Source of the DNA: Nymphaea colorata
Lineage: Eukaryota; Streptophyta; Magnoliopsida; Nymphaeales; Nymphaeaceae
DNA length: 64,000 nt
NCBI RefSeq assembly: GCF_008831285.2
Contig: NC_045143.1
Coordinates: 6,891,503 to 6,955,502 of the forward strand
Reading direction: 5' to 3'
In this document: positions 1 to 10,740 of the stretch, in pieces
How the letters are laid out: each line of letters opens with the position of its first letter
Position numbering within the stretch: the first letter of the stretch is position 1
Notes under the pieces: model-generated
Told to the model about the DNA's origin: nothing
The model's database searches: none
The model's input: only the letters and a program-made list of their open reading frames with translations
Program-made: the position numbers and the translations under genes

Positions 1-117
1 GCCCTTAACGACAAGACGTGTGTTATACCTTTCGATGTTATCTAATGAATCCCTCTTGGTTGTAAATATCCATTTACAACCAATGGGTTTCACACCTTCA
101 GGCAAGGGAACAACTTC

Positions 118-441
118 TCATACGTTATTATCCATCATGGACTTTATTTTCTCATTCATGGCATCCATCCACTCAAGAGATTTAGAACTCTTTATTGCTT
201 GCTGGAGGTTGACAGGATCATCCTCCATTAAGCCCATATCAACATCATGTTCTTGGAAATAGACAAAATCATTTGAAATTGTATTTCTCCTCTCTCTAGT
301 GGATCTCCTCAGTGGCACCTCTACTTGATTTTCTTGAGGTTGTTGAGTTTGTTCTTCAGTATGGAGATCGACATCATTGTCTTCTTCTGAATAGAGTGGA
401 CTCAGGTCCCTCTTCAAAGGCAATGCTTCTAACCTGATCAC
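118..441 (-). pseudogene. Copia polyprotein fragment: integrase-RT linker and RT start
   Basis: The reading frame has the basic signature RRSTRERR followed by a tryptophan-containing stretch (LEWMDAMNEKIKSMMDN), the usual link between copia integrase and reverse transcriptase. Homology continues left of the stop to the window edge in minus-strand sequence. The sequence between this fragment and the protease fragment is frame-broken, so no complete integrase is readable. It belongs to the element at 1-3604. Confidence 0.7.
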
Positions 442-745
442 CTCCTCAAACTCAATATCCTCAAAGAAATGAGCATTTCCCTTTTAAAGAAAGACTTACT
501 GAATGGATTAAAAAACTTATAACATCTTAATGTTTGTTCATTTTCCCTTATACATACAATGCAAACATTAAAGTCTGCAAAATCAAGGGACTCAAGAATT
601 CCTTTTGACATAAGGCTTTATATTCTCTTTTCAGAGATATGTCTTAAGCGTCAATGTCACAACATAATAGAATTCTAATTTGTTAATTTTACTTTTAGTA
701 CCACTAGACGTAACATGCAAGATTTCATTATATGAAGCAACCATA

Positions 746-1087
746 TCAAGCAAAAAAAAGGTTATCGCTACTAGACAAAGAACTAGTGGCAATCAAATTT
801 GAGTGCAGAAACAACTTAAATTTACTTCTTCCAAATAAACAATAATAACCAAACTTGTTCAATGAAGAAATAGTAACCAAATTCCATCTAAAAGATGGTA
901 CCACATAAGTTTCTGTCAAATTCAAATAGCAACTAGTCTTTAACAATAACCAAAAATCTACTATGGCTTCAACCTTTGCCTTCTTGTCATCGCTCACATA
1001 GATGAATCTTTCAGCATCATTTGGCGTTCGACAATTTAGGCAGTCTTGCATAGACACTATGTGAGTAGTAACACCGAATCTACCCAC
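746..1087 (-). pseudogene. Copia polyprotein fragment: protease region
   Basis: The translated fragment resembles the region just after the copia protease active site (TTHIVSMQDCLNC, then ETYVVPSFRWNLVTIS). The catalytic Asp-Ser-Gly is not in this frame: the DNA just upstream reads Val-Asp-Ser in the next frame and then switches to Val-Thr-Thr-His, consistent with loss of one base inside the glycine codon. The enzyme encoded here is therefore dead. It belongs to the element at 1-3604. Confidence 0.7.
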
Positions 1088-1854
1088 GAAGTGTTTCTGG
1101 ATACTAAAGTTAAATTAACCTCAAAACAAACCAAAAATACCAAACATGCTCACAATCAATACATGTACTTAGATGAAACAACAAATATAAATGAATTTAA
1201 ATACAATGGCCTAAATCCCATCACAAGGTACCGGTGCAACGCTAATATCCAATCTTTGGATTGAAATATTAACTGCAAGTGGCATTCTTGGTCAACAATG
1301 AATATAGAAAATTAACCCTATCAAACAACGAGTCTATCTTTGGATTGACTCGCTATTCACATGGAAACCTAAAAAATTATCACATATTCATTGCTCTGTA
1401 TACTTAAACCTGACCAAACAACAATCCTCCTTTGGGCTGATCATTGTCCGCATGGATCAAGTATACTATCATCTAATGTTTAAAACAAGCAAATTCGTAC
1501 AACAAAGGTCACTTTGGCGACATAAAGTACAAACGTACTCATTTCAAACAACAGACATAGCCAAAGATCAAATTCATAATCCAAACATTCATACAAAGCA
1601 CATACACAATTTTAATAACATGCAAAACATGATACATGAATTAAAATTTACATACAAATTTGCCCTATATTGATTCCAAAACCAAAATGATCCAATAAAA
1701 GGGGCCCAAAAGTGTCCAAAATTTTATAAATCGGTATCATAATCGTGCTTAAGAGGATGAAGAACTACTGAATTGGCCCTAAAATAGCCTGTATCGTTTT
1801 TAAACCACAACAAAAGCACCCACATGCCCTTACGTAGGGGTGAACCAGTCTTAA
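1088..1854 (-). other. Decayed gag part of the left copia element
   Basis: This AT-rich stretch lies where gag of the left copia element should be, between the protease fragment and the leader. I see no frame with a recognisable gag or zinc-knuckle motif; short open frames on both strands look accidental. Placement is inferred from element layout only. Confidence 0.4.
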
Positions 1855-2275
1855 AATTAGACGTACCGGTCAAAAATAGACCGTATCGGTTCTAAAACCC
1901 AATGAACCGGTTAAAAAATGGCAAAAATAGGTTCAAAAACTGGATGAACCGGTCCTGAAAGCCCTGAATTGGTTCTAAAACTGAATGAACCGGTCCCAAA
2001 ATGGTCCGAATCGGGTTTTAAAGGTTCGAACCGGTTCTAAAACTGAATGAACCGGTCCACCAAATGTCCGAATCGGTCCCCAAAGGTGTGAACCGGTTCC
2101 AAAAGGGTACGAACAGGTTTGAAAACCAACTGAACCGGTCCAGAAAAGATCTGAATCGGTTCCAACATGTCCGAACCGGTTTTGAATCGAGTTGAATCGG
2201 TCTGAAACTGAATGAACCGGTTCGATTCTTTTCAGAAACCGGTTTGACAATAATGAACCGTTTTTCAAAAGTTAA
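1855..2275. repeat. 21-bp minisatellite with ACCGGT core
   Basis: About nineteen imperfect units are built around GAACCGGT or GAATCGGT, spaced 19-22 bases and mostly 21 (for example at about 1986, 2008, 2027, 2048, 2070, 2091, 2111, 2131, 2153, 2174, 2194 and 2215). The core ACCGGT is palindromic. The array sits in the leader of the left copia element, between primer-binding site and gag. Because 21 is a multiple of three, minus-strand frames show a pseudo-repeat of about seven residues, but no domain is recognisable. Confidence 0.85.
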
Positions 2276-2284
2276 ACCGCATGG

Positions 2285-3020
2285 ATACGGGTCGGGTCCT
2301 GTCGGACCCGACCCGCTCCGAAAACCTTTTAAGTCAGACGGACGCGCACGGGCGAGCGGATTTTTTTTTTTTTTTTTTAAAGCTGATGGATCCGGATCGG
2401 GTCTGTCAGGACCCGACCCGGTCCGACCCAAAAGGACCGCCCGAGCTTCGTCTACACTCGACCGAAAAACCACCGTTCGCCTGCCTGACGTCGAACGATC
2501 GATTCACCTCCGGCAGGTCTCCGGGGGCCTTGGGTGAGCGCCGGCGGGTGCCGCCAGGGCCGCCGGACGTCGGCGGCAACGATGGCGGGCCGATGCCCGC
2601 CGAAAGCCGGCAAATACCACCGGTTATCCTCTGTTTTGAACATCTGCCCCTTTCTGAAGTTGGGCGACTGAAACGGCAGCCAGAACGCCGCCGGCAAGGG
2701 AGTGGGTGGGCATCAGTTCGTCGCACGGCGCCGACCGGCGACGGTGGACTCCCCGGCGAGGCTGGATGTGGCCAGACGGAGGTGGGCGAAGCCCTTTTCT
2801 CCCGCCATCGTCCCTCGCTGCCCTTCCTTCAAAACAAAAAAACTAAGGTAGGGCGCACAGAAGGCGGCCGGTCGTCACCCGAACCGGCCATCGCAGCCCT
2901 CCTACCCCGCCAGAACGCCTGACTCCAGCCGTTGCGCCCCTCCCTTCTCTCCCTTTCTCCGGTTGCAACGGAAGCCGACGGCTTCCATCGCCCACGCGAT
3001 GGAGGCCGTCGCCCCATGTC
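2285..3020. other. GC-rich leader segment of the copia element, with hairpins
   Basis: This is a strongly GC-rich island in an AT-rich window. It begins with a perfect inverted repeat (12-base arms 2288-2299 and 2304-2315, four-base loop) rich in GGGTC/GACCC, repeated in weaker form at about 2393-2420. Long open frames here on both strands are what high GC content gives by chance; none has a recognisable motif. The segment lies between primer-binding site and minisatellite, so it is most likely untranslated leader or captured DNA. Confidence 0.5.
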
Positions 3021-3126
3021 CAGTTTTTTTTTTTTTTGAAAACTTGAAGCCGAAGAACAGGGAAGAACCCAATGAGGAGACACACAAAAAAACATCCAAA
3101 AATTCAACGATTCTACGAAGAACATA

Positions 3127-3139
3127 GGCTCTGATACCA
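3127..3139 (-). other. Primer-binding site (initiator-Met tRNA)
   Basis: Read on the minus strand the site is TGGTATCAGAGCC, the standard plant LTR-retrotransposon primer site. It lies two bases inside the LTR end at 3142 and sets the element's orientation. Confidence 0.85.
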
Positions 3140-3141
3140 AA

Positions 3142-3604
3142 TGATGGGATTTCTCCCCATAGCGCACATACAAAACCAAACGCATATGCCCTAAACAGGA
3201 TCATGTTCATGCTAAATCATTGAATCAAACATAACTTTAAACTTAAAGCGGAAGCGTACCTGAATCCATCTGATCTGGTGCACGGAAAGATCGCAGCAGG
3301 GTCTTCCAGGGTACGTGCGGCGCGCTTGAGGTCTCTCTCAGATGGGGAAGAGGAAAACCCTAGAAACCAATGTTTCAGGCAACCCTTGCACGACCCCAGG
3401 GACCACTACCATTATATAACGAGGATAATTACGGATTCAACCCATCAAAGAGTCCGTAATCGCATATAGATATCTATACATTTCAAAATTACCCCATACC
3501 ATCTAAAATGACGTAATATCCCAAAATGCAATCACTTATGCGGATATTTACATTAAGACAGCCATAATGTCTGAAATTCCTCATAGACATATGTCGGCCC
3601 ATCA
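3142..3604 (-). repeat. 5' LTR of the left copia element
   Basis: The segment is about 463 bp and is bounded on the plus strand by TGATGGG and CCCATCA, the short inverted ends expected of an LTR (TG...CA on both strands). The inner end abuts the primer-binding site. The second LTR is outside the window, so the outer boundary rests on the terminal inverted repeat only. Confidence 0.7.
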
Positions 3605-4773
3605 AATGATCTTACAAGTACTATCAATAACCCATGTAATATTTAAAAATGACATCAATTAATCCTTAAAACACAACCAAAATCTGTTTCAATAGGTACA
3701 TATTTGTCAAGCTCATTTGATTGTCATTGGAGATTAACATCGACTGATTAGTACTCACGTATTCTTGAATTTATCATAATCAACCATAGTAGAAACATAT
3801 TTAACATATGTATGATCAGATCTAAGATTAGAGGAAGTAGAGAATTTGTTCTTTACCAGTCTTGGCAGAAGTGGGCCACAACGTTCTGTGGAACACTAGG
3901 ACCGAAGGTTTTGCCCTTGTCATTCTGAGGACCTAGGATCTAACATACCCAAATGAGATGATGTACTTCTACAAAAAAGGAAATAATTGGTATTGGTAGC
4001 TTTATTCTAGTTTTCTCATGCCAGATAAATGAACGGTTGAATTCAAACTATCATGACAAGTTTTTGCAAAAAGTTAAAAAATAATAGTCATATAGATTTC
4101 ACTTAAGAAAACGCAACGATCCTTTCTGTATATATTCTTAGCAAATAAAGTATGGCATCTACGCCTCCAATGTTAGATTGATAGAAAATTAATGTCTATA
4201 ATTAACATCACAAGTTTCATTGCTCAAATTCCAATAATCATTCATGTCCTAATAACTTTTGTTTTCCCCTCAGCCTTAGATATGGTAAGTTCTGTATCAG
4301 ACTACCAATGCAACAAACGTACCCCAACCATTAACATTTTTGCTCATATTCTAGTTGGAAATCTATTAATTAATGAATTCAGATTCAAGTGAACCAAGTA
4401 CACATCTACCTCACAACTCACAAGTCAATTAACTCGGACTGAATAACGCAAAGAAATGAGAGAAGGGTGCCCATTCAATTCCCTGCGTTCAATGATTATG
4501 TTTGTTCTTCTTATGTTATCAATAAGGAAGCGTTTGAATACCACAGAGCGTGGATTGGAGTCCACGTTCCTCGGCTTTTTCCCTGCAACATCACATGCAG
4601 AGGACTTACCACGGTTAAGTTTTTTTTGTCCCAAAAATCTTGTCCGTGATTCATCAAGGAGCTTGCTATAGAGAACATCTGTGCAAGTCACGCACAAGAC
4701 ACAGGTAGAATTTTTTGGTTCGTGGATGTTTATCTGTAGCATTCAAGCGCCCCCTAAGCGAATACATTATATC
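3605..4773. other. Intergenic, no gene seen
   Basis: AT-rich sequence between the left retrotransposon and the nested hAT-like elements. Short open frames at about 4192-4392 and 4425-4742 have no recognisable motif, and I see no RNA gene. Confidence 0.5.
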
Positions 4774-5422
4774 TGTCGGTGCGGAGCCAGGAGGTGGGCA
4801 GGCCACGCCTTCTCCCCGCTCCCACCAAGCTCACTGAAATTATGATAAAAACAAAATATGACCGATAATATTTTTAAAAAATTTTAATTTCACTGTTGTA
4901 AAAGTTTGAAAACTAAAATGAACCCCGTGAAACTAGGGGTGAACAATGAGTCGAGCTACTCGAACTCAACTCGTCAAAGCTCGACTTGTGAATGAGTTCG
5001 AGACGAATCATTTGCTTAACCAGTCAAGCTGAAGTTCATGAGTCGACTCATTCAAATAATCAGGTTGAGTTCGAGCTCAACACGTAATTGCCGAGTCGAG
5101 CTCGAGCCTTAATCAAGTAAATATATTCAAACAAGTTTACGAGTTTGTTGAGCATTAATCAAGTCAAGTTCGAGTTCAACACGTAACGATGAATATCAAT
5201 TCTATTCAAACGAGTTTATTAAGCTTTAATAGATTCGAGTTCGAGCTTAACACATAACGATGAATATCAATTTTATTCAAACGAGCCACCCATCGAGCTA
5301 TTCTCGAGCTCGAGGTTTCATTAGTCAAGCCGAGCTCGAGATGACTGAACTTGGGCTCTACTAGACTTGTGTTCACCCTATGTGAAACTGATTTCTGTAC
5401 CCCAATCCCGACTCAGCCCCTG
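4774..5422. mobile_element. Degenerate hAT-like element interrupted by a MITE
   Basis: The left end reads GGTGCGGAGCCAGG and the right end CTCAGCCCCTG, resembling the inverted CAG-GGCGGAG-type termini of plant hAT-like non-autonomous elements; a related element is at 22481-22685. The copy is split by the MITE at 4934-5380. No clean target duplication is visible, so this is a weak call. Confidence 0.35.
4934..5380. mobile_element. hAT-type MITE with 8-bp target duplication
   Basis: A 447-bp element has inverted ends TAGGGGTGAACA (left) and TGTTCACCCTA (right). It is flanked by CGTGAAAC and TGTGAAAC, an 8-bp target duplication with one mismatch, the length typical of hAT transposons. The interior is a degenerate run of GAGCTCGAG/CTCGAAC-like words and has no coding capacity. 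It is nested inside an older repeat. Confidence 0.8.
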
Positions 5423-5504
5423 TAACTATCGTAAATTATTAATAATGCAGGGCTGATATCCCCACCAAAAAAAAAAAGAAAAGAACAAAATTAAACATAC
5501 TGAC

Positions 5505-7871
5505 CAATGCGTTTGGTTGCTCCGACATCTACCCGTCTGAATGTCGTCAACGCAATCGAGCTATTGGCTGGTGCATACAAGGTACTAGGGAGGGGCCGGA
5601 GCTTCAACGAAGAAATGAAAGGTGTTCCACCGCCTGTTCTCACAAGGCACACATACAGGACACTTGCTACTGCTTGGGTGACCAGCTCGCTCCTAACGGC
5701 ATGGGTGGCGCTGGCCAACGTCACAGTGTCCCACAAGTCCACACCAAGGTAGAGACGGAAACTTGGTGGGGAGTTGAGGCCATCGTAGTTGCCATACATG
5801 AAGGAGGCCCGGAGGAGATACTTGCTACCAACAGTGGCCGGCAGATGATAGCAGCTTCTCGTGGCGTTGGGGAACGATCTCACTGTTTTGTACACCTTGT
5901 TAGTTTTGCCGTCAATGGCGTTGGGATCTAATAAGGGCATATTGACTCCCGTCTCCACGTACCCGTCGTCGGAGACGTAAGTGAGATTGTCACTTTCAAC
6001 ATTGGTGTAACTGGGGGTCTCTGTTAGACCACAATCGATGCTTATAAACCCTGTCAAGGGGGAGGTGAATAATTAAACAGAAGCACGTCACCGATGGAAA
6101 ACTAATTTTCTTTAAGATTACTGGCATTTTCGGTTATATCCTTAAGCAACACCATTTTGGAGGCAAAATGCCGAGTTTCTGAAAAACCAATCTTTGGCAT
6201 GGCAATTTTCACGAAGGGCATGAATAACCTGCTCTCAAGTTGTTCACATAAGGTGTTGCTTTCATCTTCTCATCTAAATACACAAACCAAGCTCCACAGA
6301 AACTTGTTAAAAAGGAAACCAATTTTCATAAAACCTAATCGTTAAAGAACGGTTTTGAGGGTGTCATTCAGGCACAACTTATGAATTTCAAAAATCCAAG
6401 ATAAACTAGCTGAATTACGAGTTTTAATGTTATGAGGTCATGAACATTGCCCTAGTAATTAGGCACACAATGTTAATAACAGTTCCACTAGACGATATAA
6501 CCTTACTCCCCTTCTTTCGGGTGAGTAAGTGATTAACAACCTACAGCTGAAAAAGTAGCTTAAAGGCCCTTAATTTTCCTACTTTGGGGTTTATAAGTTG
6601 GGTCTTCATCAGTGATGAAAATGATGTACCTTTGAACTTAGGCGTTATACCTCACCACTTAAGGCACAAGAAACATAACAGCTATGAAAATGAAAATGAT
6701 GTACCTGAAACCTACTTCTTTATTAGCCCAACCAATTACACTATGGTCCTTCAAACAACTTGTGTCATTAAAAAGATCAGCAACATTTAAAAGTAACGGG
6801 AATAAGAACCAGAATTTTATTCTTCAAAAATGGTATGAGTAATGACGTAGCCTCACTAATAAATGGCCTTTTATTGTTGGGTGACACAAAAAAGGTAATA
6901 CTAATTGTGTTGCCATCATGCATTATGATAGGCCGACCTTCAAGTCATGGCGTTCTTGATGGAAAAAAAATTAATGGCATCAGGTGGTACTATTATTTCT
7001 CTTTAGATAGTGCTATTGTTTATATATATATATAAGGCGATGAAAATATGAGTGACGGCTAACAGTGATGAGTGATCAGGAGAATAGCGAGGGGGCCGGC
7101 TGGGGCCATCCAAACCTCAACAGTGTGTTATGAGATGTGTAGTTTAGTATTTTAAGATTTCAGTTTGGCACATATAAAAATCCAGGAACTACATAATGAC
7201 CCTCCATTAAAAAAAAAATCATGAGAACGCGTTCTGTAGTTCTCTCCTCAGAACGCGTTCGGTACTAAAATATTCTGTAGTTGTCTCTCCTCGTAACGCG
7301 TTCGGTTCGCTCCTCAGAACGCGTTCTTGGGTTGTGTAACTAGACACTATTATCAGAGAGTCATAAACAGGTGGTGAGCACATAAGGTCTTGTTTGATGG
7401 CATGAAAATAAAATGTTGAAAAAAATATGTGATGAAATTTTCTTTTCTATTTTTTAATTTGAGGTTCTGTTTGATGACAGAACAAAAACGAATTTAACCT
7501 GATAAAATTAATTGTGTTTGATAACAAAAAAGTGGAAAAGAGAAGAAGCAGCCGAGGGAAAAGAGAGAAAAAGAAAGAGTGGAGAAGAGGCGACCGAGGG
7601 AAAAGAGGGAAAACGACGGCTCTCAACAAAAAAAAACTGCGGTAAAATTGGACTTTTTTACGAGTTTATTTTATCTTCGTCCTACACATTTTGCCGGTAT
7701 AAGTTTTGCGACGCACACTCCCTTCGCCGAACGTTTTTCACCGGAAACATGCCTAAGAGACTAGAGAGAGAGTAGATTTAAGAAGAGAGGGCGAGTACCC
7801 GTTTGAGCTCCTCCCAGTAAAAGGACAGCAGCACAGCAGAGCAGAAAGAGGACGCCGTGTCGTTCCATCAT
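5505..7871 (-). pseudogene. Truncated LRR-I receptor-like kinase, copy A (exons 1-2 only)
   Basis: Exon 1 (7799-7871, 73 bp) encodes a signal peptide starting MMERHGVLFLLCC; exon 2 (about 5505-6050) encodes the N-terminal half of a malectin-like extracellular domain ([41 protein letters not shown]). Exon 1 has exactly the length seen in copies B and C, with a good donor G|GTACTC. Left of exon 2 there is a poly-A run and transposon debris instead of malectin exon 3, the LRR exons and the kinase. The exon 2 donor is changed to GTCAGT and is out of phase with the paralogues. I infer a 5' fragment left by deletion, not a working receptor; a short secreted malectin protein cannot be excluded. Confidence 0.85.
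7225..7326. repeat. Four spaced copies of the palindrome GAACGCGTTC
   Basis: Copies at 7225-7234, 7251-7260, 7294-7303 (first base changed) and 7317-7326 share neighbours such as CTCCTCA and TTCTGTAG. They lie in the long intron of copy A. The array is real; function is unknown. Confidence 0.7.
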
Positions 7872-8240
7872 CTCCTCCGCAAACTTTCCCATCTCCTCTA
7901 AGAAGACCAGAGACTCTGCATACCCAGTAGTTCCTCTGCTTTTCTTTACTACGTACGCAGACGAAGTAAAGTGCAAGTGAATGCTGGTAGTTGGATCCTA
8001 GCGCCGGGCTGTCCTTTAGTGGGTCCCACCAAAATTAAAGCCTTTACCTTCGTCTTGACTTTGAGGGCAGGCTACGGATTAGAGAATTGGTCAAGGTGCC
8101 TCGGATACCGTCCATCGCCCAAGATGAACGATCGATAGCCTGGCATAGCCATAGCCGGACTATCTGCAACCCATCCGTCTCTCCAGGGTAATGGGGAGAC
8201 TTGGAACGGGTTTTCAGTGTCCTGGGTGCCTTAACAAGGG

Positions 8241-8369
8241 GTTTGATAACAGGTACGGAACACTTCATTTCAGAGACGGAGCGGAGCGTTTCTGTTACTA
8301 AACTCCGTGTTTGATAACAGGTACGGAACACTTCATTTCAGAGACGGAGCGTTTCTATTACTAAACTCC
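8241..8369. repeat. Direct tandem duplication, 68-bp period
   Basis: Two adjacent units start at 8241 and 8309 with GTTTGATAACAGGTACGGAA. The second lacks five bases (one GAGCG) and has one substitution. The repeat is upstream of the start codon of copy A, in a region without recognised genes. Confidence 0.8.
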
Positions 8370-9052
8370 CCTGTAGTTAAAGTGCTAAAAATTGTCCAAG
8401 GCAGTCTTTGCGAAAGGAGTGAGTCCTGACTGGGCTCGGTCCAGATTTATCGGCAACAAATGTACCACTGGTGAACGAGCAGGACGGCTTCCAAGCGAAG
8501 GAAAGTTCTCAAGGACCGACTGTCTTAAAGTTATGAAAGATGCTGCACATAATCACATTCTTTTACCATTGAGTAAGTAATTTCTTCCAATTTCTCCTAA
8601 ACCAGCGGATTTGGTCACTCGTTCCTGTCATAATTCCCTGCAGGTAGACAAGTCACTTTTTAACACCTTTACCTTGTTGCTCTTCATGCTATGTAAATCA
8701 AGCAAGCACAGAAATATATTTACTACATTAAGAATACAAAGACATAAAAAGGATCATAGCAAAAAGGATCACAAAAGAAGAAAACCATTGAATCTTGAGA
8801 TTTAAGGTCCTGTTATGATACTAAGAACAAGTTCTAACCTGAAAAACGCGTAAAACAAAACAGCAAGAAAGGAGGAAAAAATGCACAGAAACCCCAGAAC
8901 CGGTGAACCGATCCAAACAAATGCACTAGAATTTTCAGCAACAAGCCTTCTGTTTAAAAGACTATCTTTTAAATTACTAATCAAACAATTCTTCTGTTTG
9001 ATCCCAACAAATGCACAACTTAGTTATATACCTTCTATAGATATATATACTC
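8370..9052. other. Intergenic, no gene seen
   Basis: Mixed-composition sequence with short open frames on both strands and no recognisable domain. A TATA-like run (about 9040-9050) precedes the small open frame at 9053. Confidence 0.45.
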
Positions 9053-9247
9053 ATGGCCAACGACGACATTCACATTAATACCATCGTCTTTTCCCTCTTC
9101 ACTCTCTCCTTCTTTCTCCATTCAGGGAATGGAGCAGCAACCCACAATGTCCTTAGGTGTGGTGCCGCTAGTGCAGATCGGGCTGCAGACATCTGCAAGG
9201 GAATCCTGGCTTCCTCAGCACCAAGGAAATTCAGATCACTTCGCTAA
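9053..9247 (+). CDS. Small secreted-type open frame, possibly a gene 5' fragment
   Basis: This 64-residue frame begins with a hydrophobic stretch (IVFSLFTLSFFLHSG) that looks like a signal peptide, after an ATATATATA run just upstream of the ATG. The part after it (THNVLRCGAASADRAAD) faintly recalls the N-terminus of plant polygalacturonases (NVL-x-x-GA-x-x-DG), but with the key Asp-Gly changed, and no downstream exon of that family is visible. It could be a broken first exon or a chance frame. I do not assign a function. Confidence 0.25.
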   Translation: MANDDIHINTIVFSLFTLSFFLHSGNGAATHNVLRCGAASADRAADICKGILASSAPRKFRSLR

Positions 9248-9499
9248 AGGTTTGAACTTACATTTCTAAAAATGGCAAAATTTGGAATTGGATTAGGATT
9301 TGAATAAAAAAATTAGTTTTAAATTTTAAAATCAGGTTTTGGATTAGGATATGACCTTTTTTTTTATTCGGATTCGAATTCGAATTCAAATCCGAATATG
9401 TGAATATCCGAAAAAACAGATATGGTTAAAGATATAGTCAATTTAAATCCAATCCACTGGCATCCCTAGATTATATGGATGTAAAATATAAAAACGGAC

Positions 9500-10740
9500 A
9501 TAATCTTGGAATTTCCTTCGTGACGAGGAAAAGAACAAGCAGGGCCACATCGTGCTATGATGCATCATAACAGAGCAGAAAAATAATATTGTGGGAATAT
9601 TATATATATTGTGATACATTCATTTTTCAAACTACAAAATTAAAGCAGGTAAGATCTTTCTCAGGCATGCATCAAACGTAGATATCAGATTTGCTTATAT
9701 ATCGAAATGAATGTATTACCATGCACGGGAAATAAATTCAAACAAAATCGCTTATGCTTGTGAACAACCTAACTTTGCTCCTTCACACACACAATTCATA
9801 TGTCATAGTGTCTGCATTATGCGTACGTGTGTGCAATGTGTTAAGAAACATCAATAAAGCTTGAAACTTTTGATGTTTCAGTTCTTGTAATACAATCCGC
9901 CATATAAAGAGGGCACTAAATTTCAGATTCATTTTTGGACGCAGATATGTCGTAGGATTTTTTGAAAAATGGATATGGTTTTATAATTTTTGTATTAAAA
10001 TCAAAATAAGTAGCATCCAGCGGATATAATCTAATAGTTACATATGTTCCAATTTGGCAAACCGAAGGTCCCTGATCAGCATCACCTCATCCTTTGTGAA
10101 ATGGTACTGCCTTGTCGATCATACCCTAAATTAAGCGCTGCCTCTCTGCCTGTGCTCTCTGCTATAACGCAGTCTTTGTATTTTTAATAATAACAAAGCC
10201 ATTGAGACTAACAGCGGTCAACCCTTTTTGACTTGAGTATCAATAATGAACTACTGGCAATCTTTCTCTCAATAACAAAGATTACTTAACCGCTTCTATT
10301 TTTTGGATAATTCACATATTTGGATTCGAATATATACAAAGAAAAGTCATATCCCTGAATTTGATCAGAATCTGATTTTTACAGTTATATTCCAATACAA
10401 ATGTGAACTGAATAAGTCTGATTTTCAAAATGTTAGAGTATTGGATATTTATTTAAAACTAAATCTGATTTGAATCTAATCTTGCACATATATACGATCG
10501 AAATCGGAATTCTCTTAGATGTTATTTGTTAAATCAAAATCTGATCGGGCTTTTTAATATATCTAATTTTTTAATAGATTGGATACTCGATCTGATAAGT
10601 TGACATCCCTAACCGTGAGAAAAAAATTGATAGGTTATGTATTTTAAGCCGCAGGCGTGAAATCTACTGGCTACTATAAATACTACTATAAATATTAAAA
10701 TATTTAAGAAAACTCTACAAAACTGCTACAGGCAAGAAAG
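9500..10740. repeat. Duplicated intergenic block, copy 1
   Basis: This block shares long stretches with 25616-27010 and its first part with 43855-44187. Examples are CTTCGTGACGAGGA followed by GGCCACAT and ATGATGCATCA, then GAAGCTTGAACTTTTGATG-like sequence and runs of TCCGAATCC. It contains no genes. It lies just beyond the 3' end of copy B, as copy 2 does for copy C, so it is part of the duplicated unit. Confidence 0.75.

Larger units (their letters stand above)
1..3604 (-). mobile_element. Left-truncated Ty1/copia LTR retrotransposon (continues off the left edge)
   Basis: This is the 5' part of a copia-type retrotransposon read on the minus strand. From right to left it shows a 5' LTR (3142-3604), a primer-binding site complementary to initiator-Met tRNA (about 3127-3139), a long non-coding leader (about 1700-3120), a protease-region fragment (746-1087) and the linker between integrase and reverse transcriptase (118-441). 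The first 117 bases still encode the start of the reverse transcriptase (PIGCKWIF, RYNTRLVVKG), so the rest of the element and its 3' LTR lie outside the window. Frames are broken in several places, so it is a decayed copy. The order of parts and LTR ends TGATGGG/CCCATCA support the call; the exact element family is unknown. Confidence 0.8.

Noticed and set aside
2281-2922. Long plus-strand open frame (213 codons) in the GC-rich leader, plus overlapping minus-strand frames
   Set aside because: All frames in this GC-rich stretch are open by composition; none has a recognisable motif, and the segment is the leader of a retrotransposon.
5507-5931. Plus-strand frames opposite malectin exon 2 of copy A
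   Set aside because: They are shadows of the real minus-strand exon, which has conserved malectin motifs shared with copies B and C.
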